Assembly (NCBI RefSeq): GCF_019097595.1
Contig: NC_080720.1
Location: 31,677,352-31,741,351, forward strand
DNA: 64,000 bases
Reading direction: 5' to 3'
Source of the DNA: Hemibagrus wyckioides
Taxonomy: Eukaryota > Chordata > Actinopteri > Siluriformes > Bagridae
The translations under genes were made by a program, and so were the position numbers. Positions 12,001 to 24,709 of this stretch are shown here, piece by piece (within the stretch, counting starts at the first letter, position 1; the number at the start of each line of letters is the position of its first letter). Below the pieces are notes generated by a model. It saw only the letters and a program-made list of their open reading frames with translations, did not search any database and had not been told where the DNA came from.

Positions 12001-14790
12001 TGCTGAATGGTCATTCGTTTGGACTGTCTGTCCCTTCTTTTTCCCAGTCTTCTTCGCAGGGTTTGCACTGCTGCCTTTCGCCCGTTGCTGTCTAAAGTGC
12101 GCAAGCTGCACCATGGGTCAAAGTGCAGGAAGAAAATGAGGTTTGGCAGGAAATGCAAGCGAAATCTCAAATTAGTTCTTTATGAATGCAAAGCTATTAA
12201 ATAATAAATAGGCTGGAAAAAAAAATGTTAATCAAAAAAACCTGAGCATTTGTCAGGATGTCCAATTTTGCTTTTCAGATGTACAACAAGCAACAGAAAG
12301 AATACAGTGAGGTGAAGTTACTTAATAATAAGCAGCTCCACCATTTTTAACGACTAAAATGACCACAATCCTGCCCTCTTGATTTAATCAGAAGGCTAAG
12401 GTTGGTAAAGGTCACCTAGAGATAGCTGGCGTAAAGCAACAGCTGTCCTTGCGTCCAGTCAGACCGTTTACCAGAAATCTCGCTGGAGCAATGGGTCAAA
12501 AATACAGCGGCTATGTAAAAGAAGAATCTTCAACATTGGTCCTATATTTTGGGAGCAATCCCTTATTGAATGCAAAGAGATGTGTAGAAATATCTGGTTA
12601 CAATAAACTCTACAGCCGATCTCTCCACTTTCTTAAGCAATTTACTCCAGATTAAAGCTCTGAGTGGGTTTATGTCCCACCGCACACACACACACACAGA
12701 CAGACATGTGATACTGCGATATTAATCAGATAGCACCAACAGTCAAAAGCCTACACATCCACATCTAACCATGACAACTTGGAAAATTCACCACATGTGC
12801 AGAAAGACACCCATGGAAATCAAACACTGTGAAACACAGTTAACGTGTCCCCCAAATATACACATAGCCAGCTTACTTTACACCCATGGTCATGCTCAAA
12901 AATGTTTTCTTTGAAAAGAATAAAATGAGGGTAGAATGCTCAAAGATTAAATTCAGGGGAGGCGCGTCACTCAGTCTAATCACATGACATCACTAATTTC
13001 CCATAGGGATTATAAAAAATCTATCTATTTACACAGATCAACCATAACATAATGACCACCTGCCTAATATTGAGTTGTTCCTCCTTTTGCTGCCAAAACT
13101 GACCTGACCCTATGAGGCATGGACTCCACTAGATCCCTAAAGATGTGCTGTGGGATCTGGCACCAGGATGTTCGCAGCTTAGTAGCTTACAAGTCCTGCA
13201 AGTTGTGAAGTGGGCCCTCCATGAATCGGACTTGTTTGTCCAGCACATCCCACAGATGCTCAATTGGATTGAGATTTGAGGAAGTTGGAGGCCAAGTCAA
13301 CACCTCAAACTTCTTGTTGTGCTCATCAAACCATTCCTGAAGCATTTTTGATTTGTGGCATGGTGCATTATCCTGCTGAAAGAAGCCACAGCCATCAGGG
13401 AATACTGTTTTCATGAAAGGGTGTAGATGGTCTGCAACAATGCTAAGGTAGGTGGTACTTGTCAAAGTAACATCCACATGGTTGGCAGGACCCAAGGTTT
13501 CCCAGTAGAACATTACCCAAAGCATGACACTGCCTCCGCTGGCTTGCCTTCTTCCTGCTGCCATGTGTTCCCCAGGAAAGAGACACATGCACCCGCAACG
13601 TGATTTATCAGACCAGGCCACCTTCTTCCATTGCTCTGTGGTCCAATTCTGATGCTCACGTGCCCATTGTTGCCACTTTCGGTGGTGCACAGGGGTCAGC
13701 ATGGGCACCCTGACTGGTCTGTGGCTATGCGACCCCATATGCAACAAACTGTGATGCAGTGTGTATTCTGACACTTTTCTATCAGAACCAGTATTAACTT
13801 TTTCAGCAATTTGAGCAACAGTAGCTCATCTATTGGATCGGATCACAAGGGCCAGCCTTCGTTTTCCACGTGCATCAATGAGCCTCGGTCGCCCATGACC
13901 CTGTCACGGGTTCACCACTGTTCCTACCTTGGACCACTTTTGATAGATACTGACCGCTAAAGACTGGGAACACCCCACAAGAGCTGCAGTTTTGAAGATG
14001 CTCAGATCCAGTCATCTATCCGCCATCACAATTTGGCCATGGGTCAAACTCGCTCAAATCCTTACTCTTGTCTATTTTTCCTGCTTCTAACACATCAACT
14101 TTGAGGACAAAATGTTGACTTGCTGCCTAATATATCCCACCCACTAACAGGTGCCATGATGAGGAGATCATCAGTCTTATTCACGTGACCTCTCAATGGT
14201 CATACTGTTATGCTTGATCGGTGTATATATGCGCAATACATCTATCTGTTTTCCTTATGAACGACAGAGAAGATGATTTTGTTTACAAAACAAGAAGGCC
14301 ATGTGGATGTGTTTTCAGTCCTTACTGCGGTGAAGTCTTCGGAACCGGACCACTGTTTTCTAAATGGGTTTCTTCAGACACTTTATAAACTTTTGCTAAG
14401 GTTTTGGGGTTTTTTTTAATCATGCTCTACATATCGCTCAGGTTATTTGCTCAAGCAAGGAATAGAAGCAATCCAGTAATGTACCTTTAAGCCACATTTT
14501 TCAAATGCTTCTTTGTATTCAGGTTAAGACCAACATTTGCTAGTTTTCAGTCATCTTCATTAGCCACGTTAGCATTTTTCAACACATGACCATAACATAC
14601 TTAATTCCCTTTAAACCATTTGCACGTCTGATCTATCGGTTTACTGCGCGTGCCAGCTAAAGTTAGAAATTTGCACGCGCAAAAACAAATCAGCTAGCAG
14701 ATACGGCTAAGCTAGCCTAGCTTGACTTTTAAGGTAACAAACCTTAGCTCTCCCGGCCTCTAATTTTCTTCGCCGTTCATCTTGGTCCAT
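46..14790 (-). CDS. pcnt: Pericentrin (5' 27 coding exons; gene continues off the left edge)
   Basis: Large coiled-coil scaffold of the pericentriolar material that anchors gamma-tubulin complexes and centrosome proteins. I read 27 exons in phase from the ATG at 14790: 14743-14790, 11944-12105, 11705-11857, 11361-11510, 11010-11096, 8968-10917, 8403-8558, 8214-8309, 7951-8094, 7599-7854, 7299-7378, 7025-7217, 6817-6917, 6343-6454, 5989-6235, 5712-5790, 5329-5545, 5000-5241, 4033-4478, 3314-3917, 2751-2960, 2510-2662, 1897-2043, 1166-1326, 648-826, 289-512, 46-208. They give about 2,253 codons; the last donor (at 45/44) is good, so the gene continues past base 1 and the C-terminal PACT centrosome-targeting domain is not here. 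PCNT hallmarks are MHTAQLEL (exon 10), EQLLARTSRV (exon 15), REREsQEGANLL (exon 24) and LELHKAEG (exon 27). The start KLEAGRAK/LAHFRQ is shared by PCNT and AKAP9. Nearly all of it is heptad-rich Glu/Gln/Leu coiled coil. Some segments look closer to AKAP9 (see findings), but the head-to-head C21orf58 neighbour supports pcnt. Confidence 0.93.
1028..1098. repeat. Intronic dispersed repeat, copy 1
   Basis: About 60 bases in the intron between exons 24 and 25 of pcnt (CTCTGCTTCATCACACCAC, then an ACAGCATG block) recur with substitutions near 6647-6712 in the intron between exons 13 and 14. The family is unidentified. Confidence 0.4.
6647..6712. repeat. Intronic dispersed repeat, copy 2
   Basis: Diverged direct copy of the segment near 1028-1098, sharing the TCTGCTTCATCACACCAC core and the downstream AACAGCATG block. 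It lies between pcnt exons 14 (6343-6454) and 13 (6817-6917). Confidence 0.4.
8705..8850. repeat. A/G-rich low-complexity tract
   Basis: About 145 bases of imperfect AAGAAA/GAAAA in the pcnt intron between exons 6 and 7. On the minus (sense) strand it reads as a long pyrimidine stretch. A second short oligo-A run lies at 8144-8164. Confidence 0.75.
8968..10917 (-). CDS. pcnt: pcnt exon 6: 650-codon exon with an acidic non-coiled linker
   Basis: A single open exon of 1,950 bases begins at ATG codon 201 after an AG acceptor at 10918-10919 and ends at a GTG donor below 8968. Roughly the first 235 residues are coiled coil. About residues 435-575 of the protein are Ser/Asp/Glu/Asn-rich with Pro and Gly, and carry no heptads; this is probably a flexible linker. 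The rest returns to coiled coil. It is listed separately because it accounts for over a quarter of the coding sequence visible here and is the segment that I cannot line up with the N-terminus of mammalian PCNT. Confidence 0.85.
12661..12706. repeat. Short (CA)n microsatellite
   Basis: A short CACACA run followed by CAGACAGACA in pcnt intron 1. Apart from this and the Tc1 copy, I see nothing else in the intron (12106-14742). Confidence 0.6.
13032..14223 (-). mobile_element. Tc1/mariner element, copy 1 (near full length, 1,192 bp)
   Basis: Lies in pcnt intron 1 and is bounded by TA on both sides (13030-13031 and 14224-14225), as expected for Tc1/mariner insertion. The termini are inverted repeats of about 28 bases, CACAGATCAACCATAACA at the left and its imperfect complement at the right. 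On the minus strand 13187-13774 reads as a transposase fragment with the DDE-type motifs WSDKS, QQDNAPCH and [10 protein letters not shown]; 36 residues separate the D of QQDN from the E of NPIE. The copy is dead: an in-frame TGA at 13826-13828 replaces the arginine codon seen in copy 2. Confidence 0.92.
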
Positions 14791-14929
14791 CTTCTCGAAA
14801 TTAAGACTTTCATAGAGACCGAAAAACTTTGCACAAGAGCGTGAAATAGTGAAAAAACAAACAATATAGATCTATTTCCAAGTTGAGAGAAATCACAACG
14901 GAATAACTGTCAGTACATATTTCAACATG

Positions 14930-15310
14930 GCCGCGAAGCACTTTAAGCCCCGCCCTTATGAGGTTGTCTAGGTCAAACGACCAATCAGAACGCGCGGCAG
15001 ACAAAATGACAGCCAACCAGAGAGTCCCATAAGGCACGCGCACCTGTGCCGCTGAAATCCGTCCTCTGTTTATTCAGAAAGTTAGTCACGAAGCGCGAAA
15101 AAAAAATGAACGCAAATATAATTAATACATGTTATTTTAGACAGATGTTTGACAACAAATGTTCAATTTCTGTGATACGAATAATAAAAAAAGACATATT
15201 CGCTTACAGTTTTTTTTAAATATAGTAATCTCGATTTCTACTGGTTCTAAGCGAAAGACACGCCCACAAGCCCTCCGAGCGCGGGCACCAGCGCGCGAGC
15301 TTTAACGGTC
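14930..15310. promoter_or_regulatory. Candidate pcnt / c21orf58 promoter region
   Basis: This is a locally GC/CpG-rich stretch just upstream of the pcnt start, within otherwise AT-rich sequence. It holds a CCAAT box at 14981-14985 beside CGCGCG, a second CCAAC at 15015, and a GC-rich block (CCCTCCGAGCGCGGGC) around 15273-15288. The two genes diverge from here, but the c21orf58 ATG is about 1.6 kb further on, past a LINE fragment, so a shared bidirectional promoter is inference. No TATA box is obvious. Confidence 0.45.
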
Positions 15311-15599
15311 CCTGTTAAATAAGGCTTACATACTGTATTAATTAGAGTTTCTGTTTTCTAAAAAATAGCTTATTTTTCATATAATCGCGTTAAAAAATAT
15401 GTCTAAAATATTTAGTAAAATATAAAAGAAAGAGTTTCTTTAAGTCTGGTAAAATCAAGTGATAAAAAGGATTTTTTGCTATATTAAAATGGCATATTAA
15501 ATACAAACGTTTTAATATGTACTAATTTGTACATTTATGTATTTAATAACAGTTTGGTAAGAAACTGTAGGATATTAATCTAGTCCAGAGGGTTTCAAT

Positions 15600-16070
15600 G
15601 GAGTTACTGTTGCTGTACTGTTACTGTTGTAAAATTGCCAATAACAGCATGTTTTATTCCTCTTACACCACAGAAATCTGTCAATAAAGATTGTCTGATT
15701 GTCTGAACTATAACACCATTTAGCATGTTATATTTAATGTTGTGGAGCGTCTTAAAAACATATTATAGCAGCTATAAACAGCAGTTCCCTTACCAGCGAC
15801 CGTCTATTTTTTTTCCTCACATAAAGTTAATAAGATTGAGTTACTGAGAAAACCACAAAGCGAAAAATCTTGAAGACTTTTCATGCTTCAGAACACTTAC
15901 TCTCTGGTGTTTACAAAGCGCTGACACAAGAGACCCTTTCGAAAAAAAATGAAGAAAGCTTCACCATCCTCACATTAATACAAACCTGTTTTTTGACAGC
16001 TACACGACTGTCATAGCTGCTGTTATAGAAAACTAATCAACACCTTCTGACCAATCAGCATCAAGCATTG
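15600..16070. repeat. Diverged dispersed repeat
   Basis: AT-rich non-coding stretch containing ATCAACACCTTCTGACCAATCAG at about 16036-16058. The inverse of this motif recurs at about 17864-17890, inside a c21orf58 intron. It looks like fragments of one old interspersed element, possibly a MITE; the family is unknown and the borders are approximate. Confidence 0.4.
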
Positions 16071-16194
16071 TTATGTTTTCCCTGTTATTATCATATTCCC
16101 AGATAAGACAAATTCAAAAGCACTTTGTCAGCTTAACAGAGATGGAAATCCACCTGTCTGTTTTAAAGGTAAATTTTTTGTTAGTTAATACAAG

Positions 16195-16612
16195 ACAGTA
16201 TGGTTTAGAGGCAGTGTCACTGAGGAAGAGACAGGAGTCAGAGCTGGAGGTAGCAGAGCTGACGATGTTGAGGTTCTCTTTGGGAGTGACACGATTGGAC
16301 AGGATTAGGAACGAGTACATCAGAGGGACAGCTCATGTTGGATGTTTGGGGGACGAAGTTAGGGAGGACAGATTAAGATGGTTTGGACATGTCCAGAGGA
16401 GGGAGAGTGAGTATATTGGTAGGAGAATGTTGGAGATGGAGCTGCCAGGCAGGAGGCAAAGAGGAAGGCCAAAGAGGAGGTATATGGATGTAATAAATGA
16501 GGAGATGAAGCTAGAGGGTGCAAGTGTTGAGGATGCAGAAGATAGGGATAGGTGGAGAGTGAAGATTCGCTGTGGCCACCCTGAAGGGAAAAGCTGAAGG
16601 AAGAATAAGAAG
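16195..16612 (+). mobile_element. 5'-truncated LINE fragment (ORF2 C-terminus)
   Basis: The open frame up to the TGA near 16594 encodes motifs common at the C-terminal end of fish non-LTR retrotransposon polyproteins: RWFGHVQRRE, GRRQRGRPKRRYMDVI, and a final RCGHPEGKS. It is followed by an A/G-rich tail. No reverse-transcriptase catalytic motif is present, so this is only the 3' end of a dead copy. It lies between the pcnt and c21orf58 start codons. Confidence 0.75.
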
Positions 16613-16913
16613 AATGCATATAATATTTTGCACGTCATATCCTTGAAACATGAATCTGTTCACAGACACAGAGCAGCTCCCAGTGAAGTGAATAAAGCCG
16701 GACATGTAACATGGTAACAGCAGGGTTGGGCAGAGGAACACAGGTATGTTTTTGGCAACCGAGAGAAAAATCCACAGCAAACAGGCACAGGTGAAGAAAC
16801 ATGACTCTGTTACACTCAAATCTCTTTCTCTAATGATTAGATTTAGTTGGAAGAATGCAAATTAGACAAAAACGTGTGCAGAAACTTTTAAAGCAGTTGT
16901 AAAAAAGCTGTTT

Positions 16914-19267
<2,354 letters not shown>

Positions 19268-19444
19268 GGTGTGTTAAGTTATTTATTTAAAAACAATCAT
19301 TTTTATAATTAACCTCTACACTGATGACCTCTTATTTATTTCTCTCAGCATCCTCTACTCCTCTCAGGGGTCTGTGAAGAAGAAAATATACTCATAATTA
19401 CATTCCTGGTGGAAATATATGCATCTTTGTAAATCAGTAATAAA

Positions 19445-20600
19445 CTCTTTTTGAAATGTTTGCAATGAAATTTTGATGAGGTGCTTTTTTGTGCTTAGGC
19501 ATGAATAAATAAAATTTATACTGATGCTTAAGCTCTCAGAACAGATGAAAAGGAGATTAATAAATAAATAAATAACAAGTTGTATATTTTAAAATAAACA
19601 CATCTGCTACAAGTAATTTAGAAAAAAAAATGAAGGACATGATATAAAATGGTTGTGAATGAAGAAATGAGAATTCTAAAATATATCTATTGATAAATCT
19701 GTGTTTATTGTTATTAAATGATTTATTAATTTGATCTATTAGCTATTTTATCTGTGTATTGAGTTGTGTTTTGTATTTTTTTTTTACTTTTTATTCCAGC
19801 AAATGTCCTCCACTACATGAGTGCACTTATGCAACAACAACCAATGATCTATTTATTAGTTTGCTTGTTTGTTTATTAGAATGATTGTTTTGTGTATTCG
19901 TTTATTTTTTAGCTTATTTAGTTTTTTAACAAAGCATATAATATATTTATGTTTTTTTTTTTTTTACAAATTTACCCCCATTTTACTTTGCATTCATAAA
20001 TTTTGGCACCCCTGGCTGTAATTCCATTCTCAACATCGTCATCCACGTCACTGTATGAATTGGAGATTAATTCATAAATAGAATGACATTAGTTTTATTA
20101 CACATTCACAGTTATATTTATATAATAATACTGGAATTTAAAAGCATTAGAAGGTTTGTAACGAGACACAATTTAAGTTTTGCACGTGATTATGAAATAA
20201 ATCCCGATTTTGTAAAACGAAGACCTGGCAACCTGAAGCCTGCGGCTAATGGAAATCTGAAGCGCATGGTTTCTAGCGAGGCGCTGTTCGAGTCCTGAAA
20301 TGTGACTCTGACTCATTGATTCCAATGAGTCGATTCAAAGAGCACTGCGATTTATTCCACAACTGTATTTTATTCTCAAATCGCTTGCCAAGCCACAGTA
20401 TAATAAAACGAAAAATTATAGACTACACTGTGAAATACTGAACGCACAAGAGTAATACTATAAAAAAACTTTAGATCTTCTGAGTTGAGTCTTTGATTCA
20501 GAATCGAAGAATCGACTCTTTTCGGAATCGGCTCCCAGGACTAAATAACGTTGTAGTAAAGCCTGTTAGGATTGAACAGTGTCGCAGTTGATGTGTGGAA
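19445..20600. other. Intergenic region, c21orf58 to senp2
   Basis: AT-rich sequence with poly-T and TTTATT runs. No exon, transposon or conserved motif is evident. The final part presumably holds the senp2 promoter, but I see no clear TATA or CCAAT box. Confidence 0.5.
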
Positions 20601-20669
20601 GTTTGTAATTTTTTAAAGATCCTGGCACTAACAAACAGGCAGGTGACTGAGTCTTCGTGGTGGTTTGTA

Positions 20670-23600
20670 ATGTATGAATGGATAGTTGATGGACTGTCGT
20701 CGCTGTTTGTTCCGTTTTCCGTGTTTTCTGGAGGGAATTCGTCGAGCTGGCCTACGGACGGTAACCAGCCACCACCACCACGAGACGCGGTCACTTCCGA
20801 AACACAACAACAACAACAACAGGAAAATTACCGACCTGCCAAACGAAACTATCAAAGGTAAGTGATTGCTTATATCCGGTTGTTCTTTATCTTATGTACG
20901 AATAACCTTCAGTGCCTTAGCTAGCTAAAAGAAGTGCCCTACGAAGGCTACAAAAGGATTGCTTGTGTAGTCACCGTGCACGCGCACTATGTGTCTCGAT
21001 GCGAGACGTTGAAATCCAGCCGTCAAACTCCGCTAGCTAGTTATAAACAAGGGCTAGTCAAGTCATTAAACTAGCCGCTGTGTGTATTTTTGTGTGGTTT
21101 ATTCTTTCTAAGAAGCGTGTGGAATGTATTTAGGTAATTTGTATTTAGGCATTTAACGATTTTGTAGTGAAATGCCGCTAAATTGTAGCTAATTAAGCTA
21201 GCCAGTTAGCTTAGCTCGAGCTCAGGGGTTAGCAAGCAGACAAGCATAGCTAGCGTTTTTGTGCGTTTTAAACGTAAATCAGATACACAAAAACATTAAA
21301 CATAATAAATCAGGTCATATGCGACTAATAGACTGAATAATTCACATAAATCGATGTTTAATATTGAACAGCTTCATAGATGTGTTTTGTAGTGTGAAAG
21401 TTACTTTAAAGTGCCTCTGAAGTCAAAATATGTGGGGTTGTTTTATATTGTTGTTTTAAATGGGGTTGTCCATTTAGGTATAAAAAAAGACACCAATACT
21501 TTAATCTATGTAGAAAACGGTAGTTTTGTAGATTTTGTAGTTTTTATATGCTATACTATGTGTCTAAGTGGTTATAAGTGCTTGATGACTCATCGTGCAC
21601 TGGTTATTTGTTCGACCAATCAAATTCTGTCTTAGTGTATGTGTCACGCCTTTTTGGGGGGGGGGCATGTCTTGCTCCACAGTAGCAGCTCGCTGGTAGT
21701 AAACATGGTTCACTGGTGCATCATTCTATACACTATTCCCTTTCCCAAACACGTACACAAACTCAAAGAAACGTGGCATCTAGGTTATAGCTCATTAAAG
21801 TGGCTTATCCTGTATGACTCTTGTGTCCTCCATAGTTAGCTGCACTACGTTCAGCTTTCTTTAAAGTAGGTGATAGTGTGTCATATCTTGTACAGTTTTC
21901 TGCGTAATAAAATGGAAAGACATCAGCATATGCAATCATGTCACGTCTCTCAATGTAACCTGATTCTGTTCTATCTGTCGCAGTATCCACTCTCCCGATG
22001 GCGTATCGGAGCAACTGGAAGTCAAAAGACCAAGACGAGGTACATGGATTATTATTCACTCGTTATTCAAAACTGAACCTATCCTTCAATTAACACCTTG
22101 TGGCTATCAGTGTAATGGGATGGTGTAATTGATTGCCGGTCCTTTGCAGATGTGATCGTCCGAGTTGTTAAGAAGACTTTCGCTGGGATTGCAGGGCTGC
22201 TCCGTTTGCGACACAAGCCATGCCGTTATGAAAGGGAGAGAGACCGTAGAGAAACGCAGGTTTGTTGTGGCCAGATTCTTCTGATTGTCATCTCTATCTT
22301 TCACGCAATAAGTCTGTTGCATATTATTCTCCTTATCCCAGATTGGACATGTTGCTTTAGTGGGAATTGATGAAATTCACAGCAACGGCCTAAACAAGTG
22401 GATGATCGGTGGGGATGTTAAAATGGGTAAGTGCATTGTACAAGTCATTCAAGGCATTTTTGTGTTCATTGAATGTCTTAAAAAGAAAGATGCCTAATAT
22501 TTCTGTCCATCTCATCAGAGAAACGGAGAGAGATGGGGCTGAGTGGGAAAGAGAGGAGTGTGCCAAACTTCTGTGTAGGTACCCAGCCTCTGATGAGGAA
22601 ACCTGAGTGAGTATACAGAGTTCCTATTTATTTTTTTTATTCTCAAATGTAAACATTAGTCTAAATTTATGGTTTCCTCCATAGAAGCGGATCGGTGTTA
22701 TTTATGGGAAACCAGGACCGACAGAAAGAGCTTCCACACAGGAGGTCACTGCACTTGCTGCCGTCACGCCCTGTCCTCCCTGAGACGGATCTCCCCGGCC
22801 GCACACACAAACCCTGCCTCGCTGTGGAGGAGGTAGTGTACACGAGGCAGACAGAAGCCATACTCATTTAACCCAGTGGCTTTGAGGGGTCTTTTAATTT
22901 TCAGTCTGGTGATTTTTCATTTGATTAAAATGTGTTGAAGTTTTGAAACGTAGCCATAGCCAGTGTAAAATATTTAAATGAAAGAATAAATATTGATGAG
23001 AATTTTGATCAGTCTTTCTGCGTCCTTCTTTGTTTTAGGCCCTGAAGGAAAGTGACAGGGAGCACTACAGAAAGCTGGTGGAGATGGTGTCCGAGAAGTA
23101 CTCGAAGAACAAACCGCTGCCGTTTGGACGAGTGAAACCGCCCGTGTACGATCGTTTTGTCCATGTATTCTAAAAGAATATACTCTGAATTAGCAGCGTC
23201 TACTGTGCCTGCCATTGAGCATAGATGGATGTACCGTATGATCTACACACACCTCTGAAGCGTGCCTAGCGTAATGAAACTTACCAACGGCTCTAACTTC
23301 TGTTTTTAGCACAACTTTTCCCCATGGCCGTACTACTCCTGAGATCAGCAAACCTACACCAATCAAAGGTGAGTCCAATGAAAAAATTTTCCAGCTTTTT
23401 CGCACACAATTCTCAATGCTAATAAATATTCTGTGTTTTCGTAGTGAACCCACATGCACCATTGTGGAGGAATTCTACTTTAATAAACCATGTGAAGGAC
23501 AGGTAATTTTTTTTTTTTTAAACTTACTCGCTTTTCCAAAACCCTTCTCCTTGACCGTATGCCGTATTTTCAACTTATTTTTTTCCTTTTTTTTTTAAAT

Positions 23601-24670
23601 GAGACTTATTTGTCACTTGCAGTGCACCAGTCAGTGATGTTGGGAGGAAGAAATCAGACCAACCTTTGAATAAAAACAGGGTACAATGCTGCAATAATCA
23701 ATCACTGCATAACAGCATCCACAAGTAGTGCTTTGGCTTGATGTCTGCACCTCCTTTTTTTCTCCTTGTCCTCAGCTATTAGACGTGGATCTGTCCGTCG
23801 AGGTAGAAACCCGGCTGAACCTGAAGGACAGAGAGACCACTGCAGTGTGTCAACCATCAGTGCAGACCCGCTCTGAACCTGTGTTTGATGTGGGGAAGCA
23901 CCTGGAGGAGGAGTTTCCCAGACTGACGAAGGTAATGCTCCATTCCTTATGAACTCTATCACACAGAACAATACGCATAACACTAATAATTTTACTGTTA
24001 TCACCCTGAGCTTCTATAACAGCATATCCTGACGTCCATTGTGTACACCATCTTGAGTACCAGAAGGTTGTGTTTGTGTGTGTGTGTGATTCTATACGAT
24101 GCATTACAGGAGATGCAGCAGGAGGTGAGTGTTGCTCTCGCACACAGAGATCCTGACCTAATCCTGAGCAGCGCTTTCAAACTGCGCATCACACAGAGAG
24201 ACCTGGCAACCCTGCAGGAGGGCAGCTGGCTCAACGACGAGGTAAAATGCATTGGTTTATACGTTCTATCCTATAATATATCTCAGCTGTACACGTGTGT
24301 GTTAACCTGTCACTCATGTTATAGCCGGAGATGTATTTAAGTACACTTATCCTTTTTGTCTGACCGTTTGTCAGGTGATCAATTTCTACCTTAACCTGGT
24401 GATGGCACGGGAGCAGGAAGTGGGCGGGAAGAAGGTGTACTGCTTTAGCACCTTCTTCTTTCCTAAGCTGCACGGGGGTGGCCATGCTGCTGTGCGTCGC
24501 TGGACCAAGGCTGTCGACCTCTTCCTCCACGACCTCATCCTCATCCCCCTGCACCTAGGGGTCCATTGGTCTCTTGCCGTGAGTTGTTTTCTGTTAGTAG
24601 TATTGTTTGCAAAATTGTTTGGCTCATTTGATTGCTAAGAAACAAAAGCTGTGTTAGCTGTGTACCTGTG

Positions 24671-24709
<39 letters not shown>

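Noticed and set aside
46..14790. Calling the left-hand gene AKAP9 instead of PCNT
   Set aside because: Some exons resemble AKAP9, but exons 10, 15, 24 and 27 carry PCNT-type motifs, and the C21orf58 neighbour fits the PCNT locus.
20498..20855. Minus-strand open frames overlapping senp2 exon 1
   Set aside because: They are antisense shadows; the plus-strand exon has a good donor, correct phase and the SENP2-type MYxW start.
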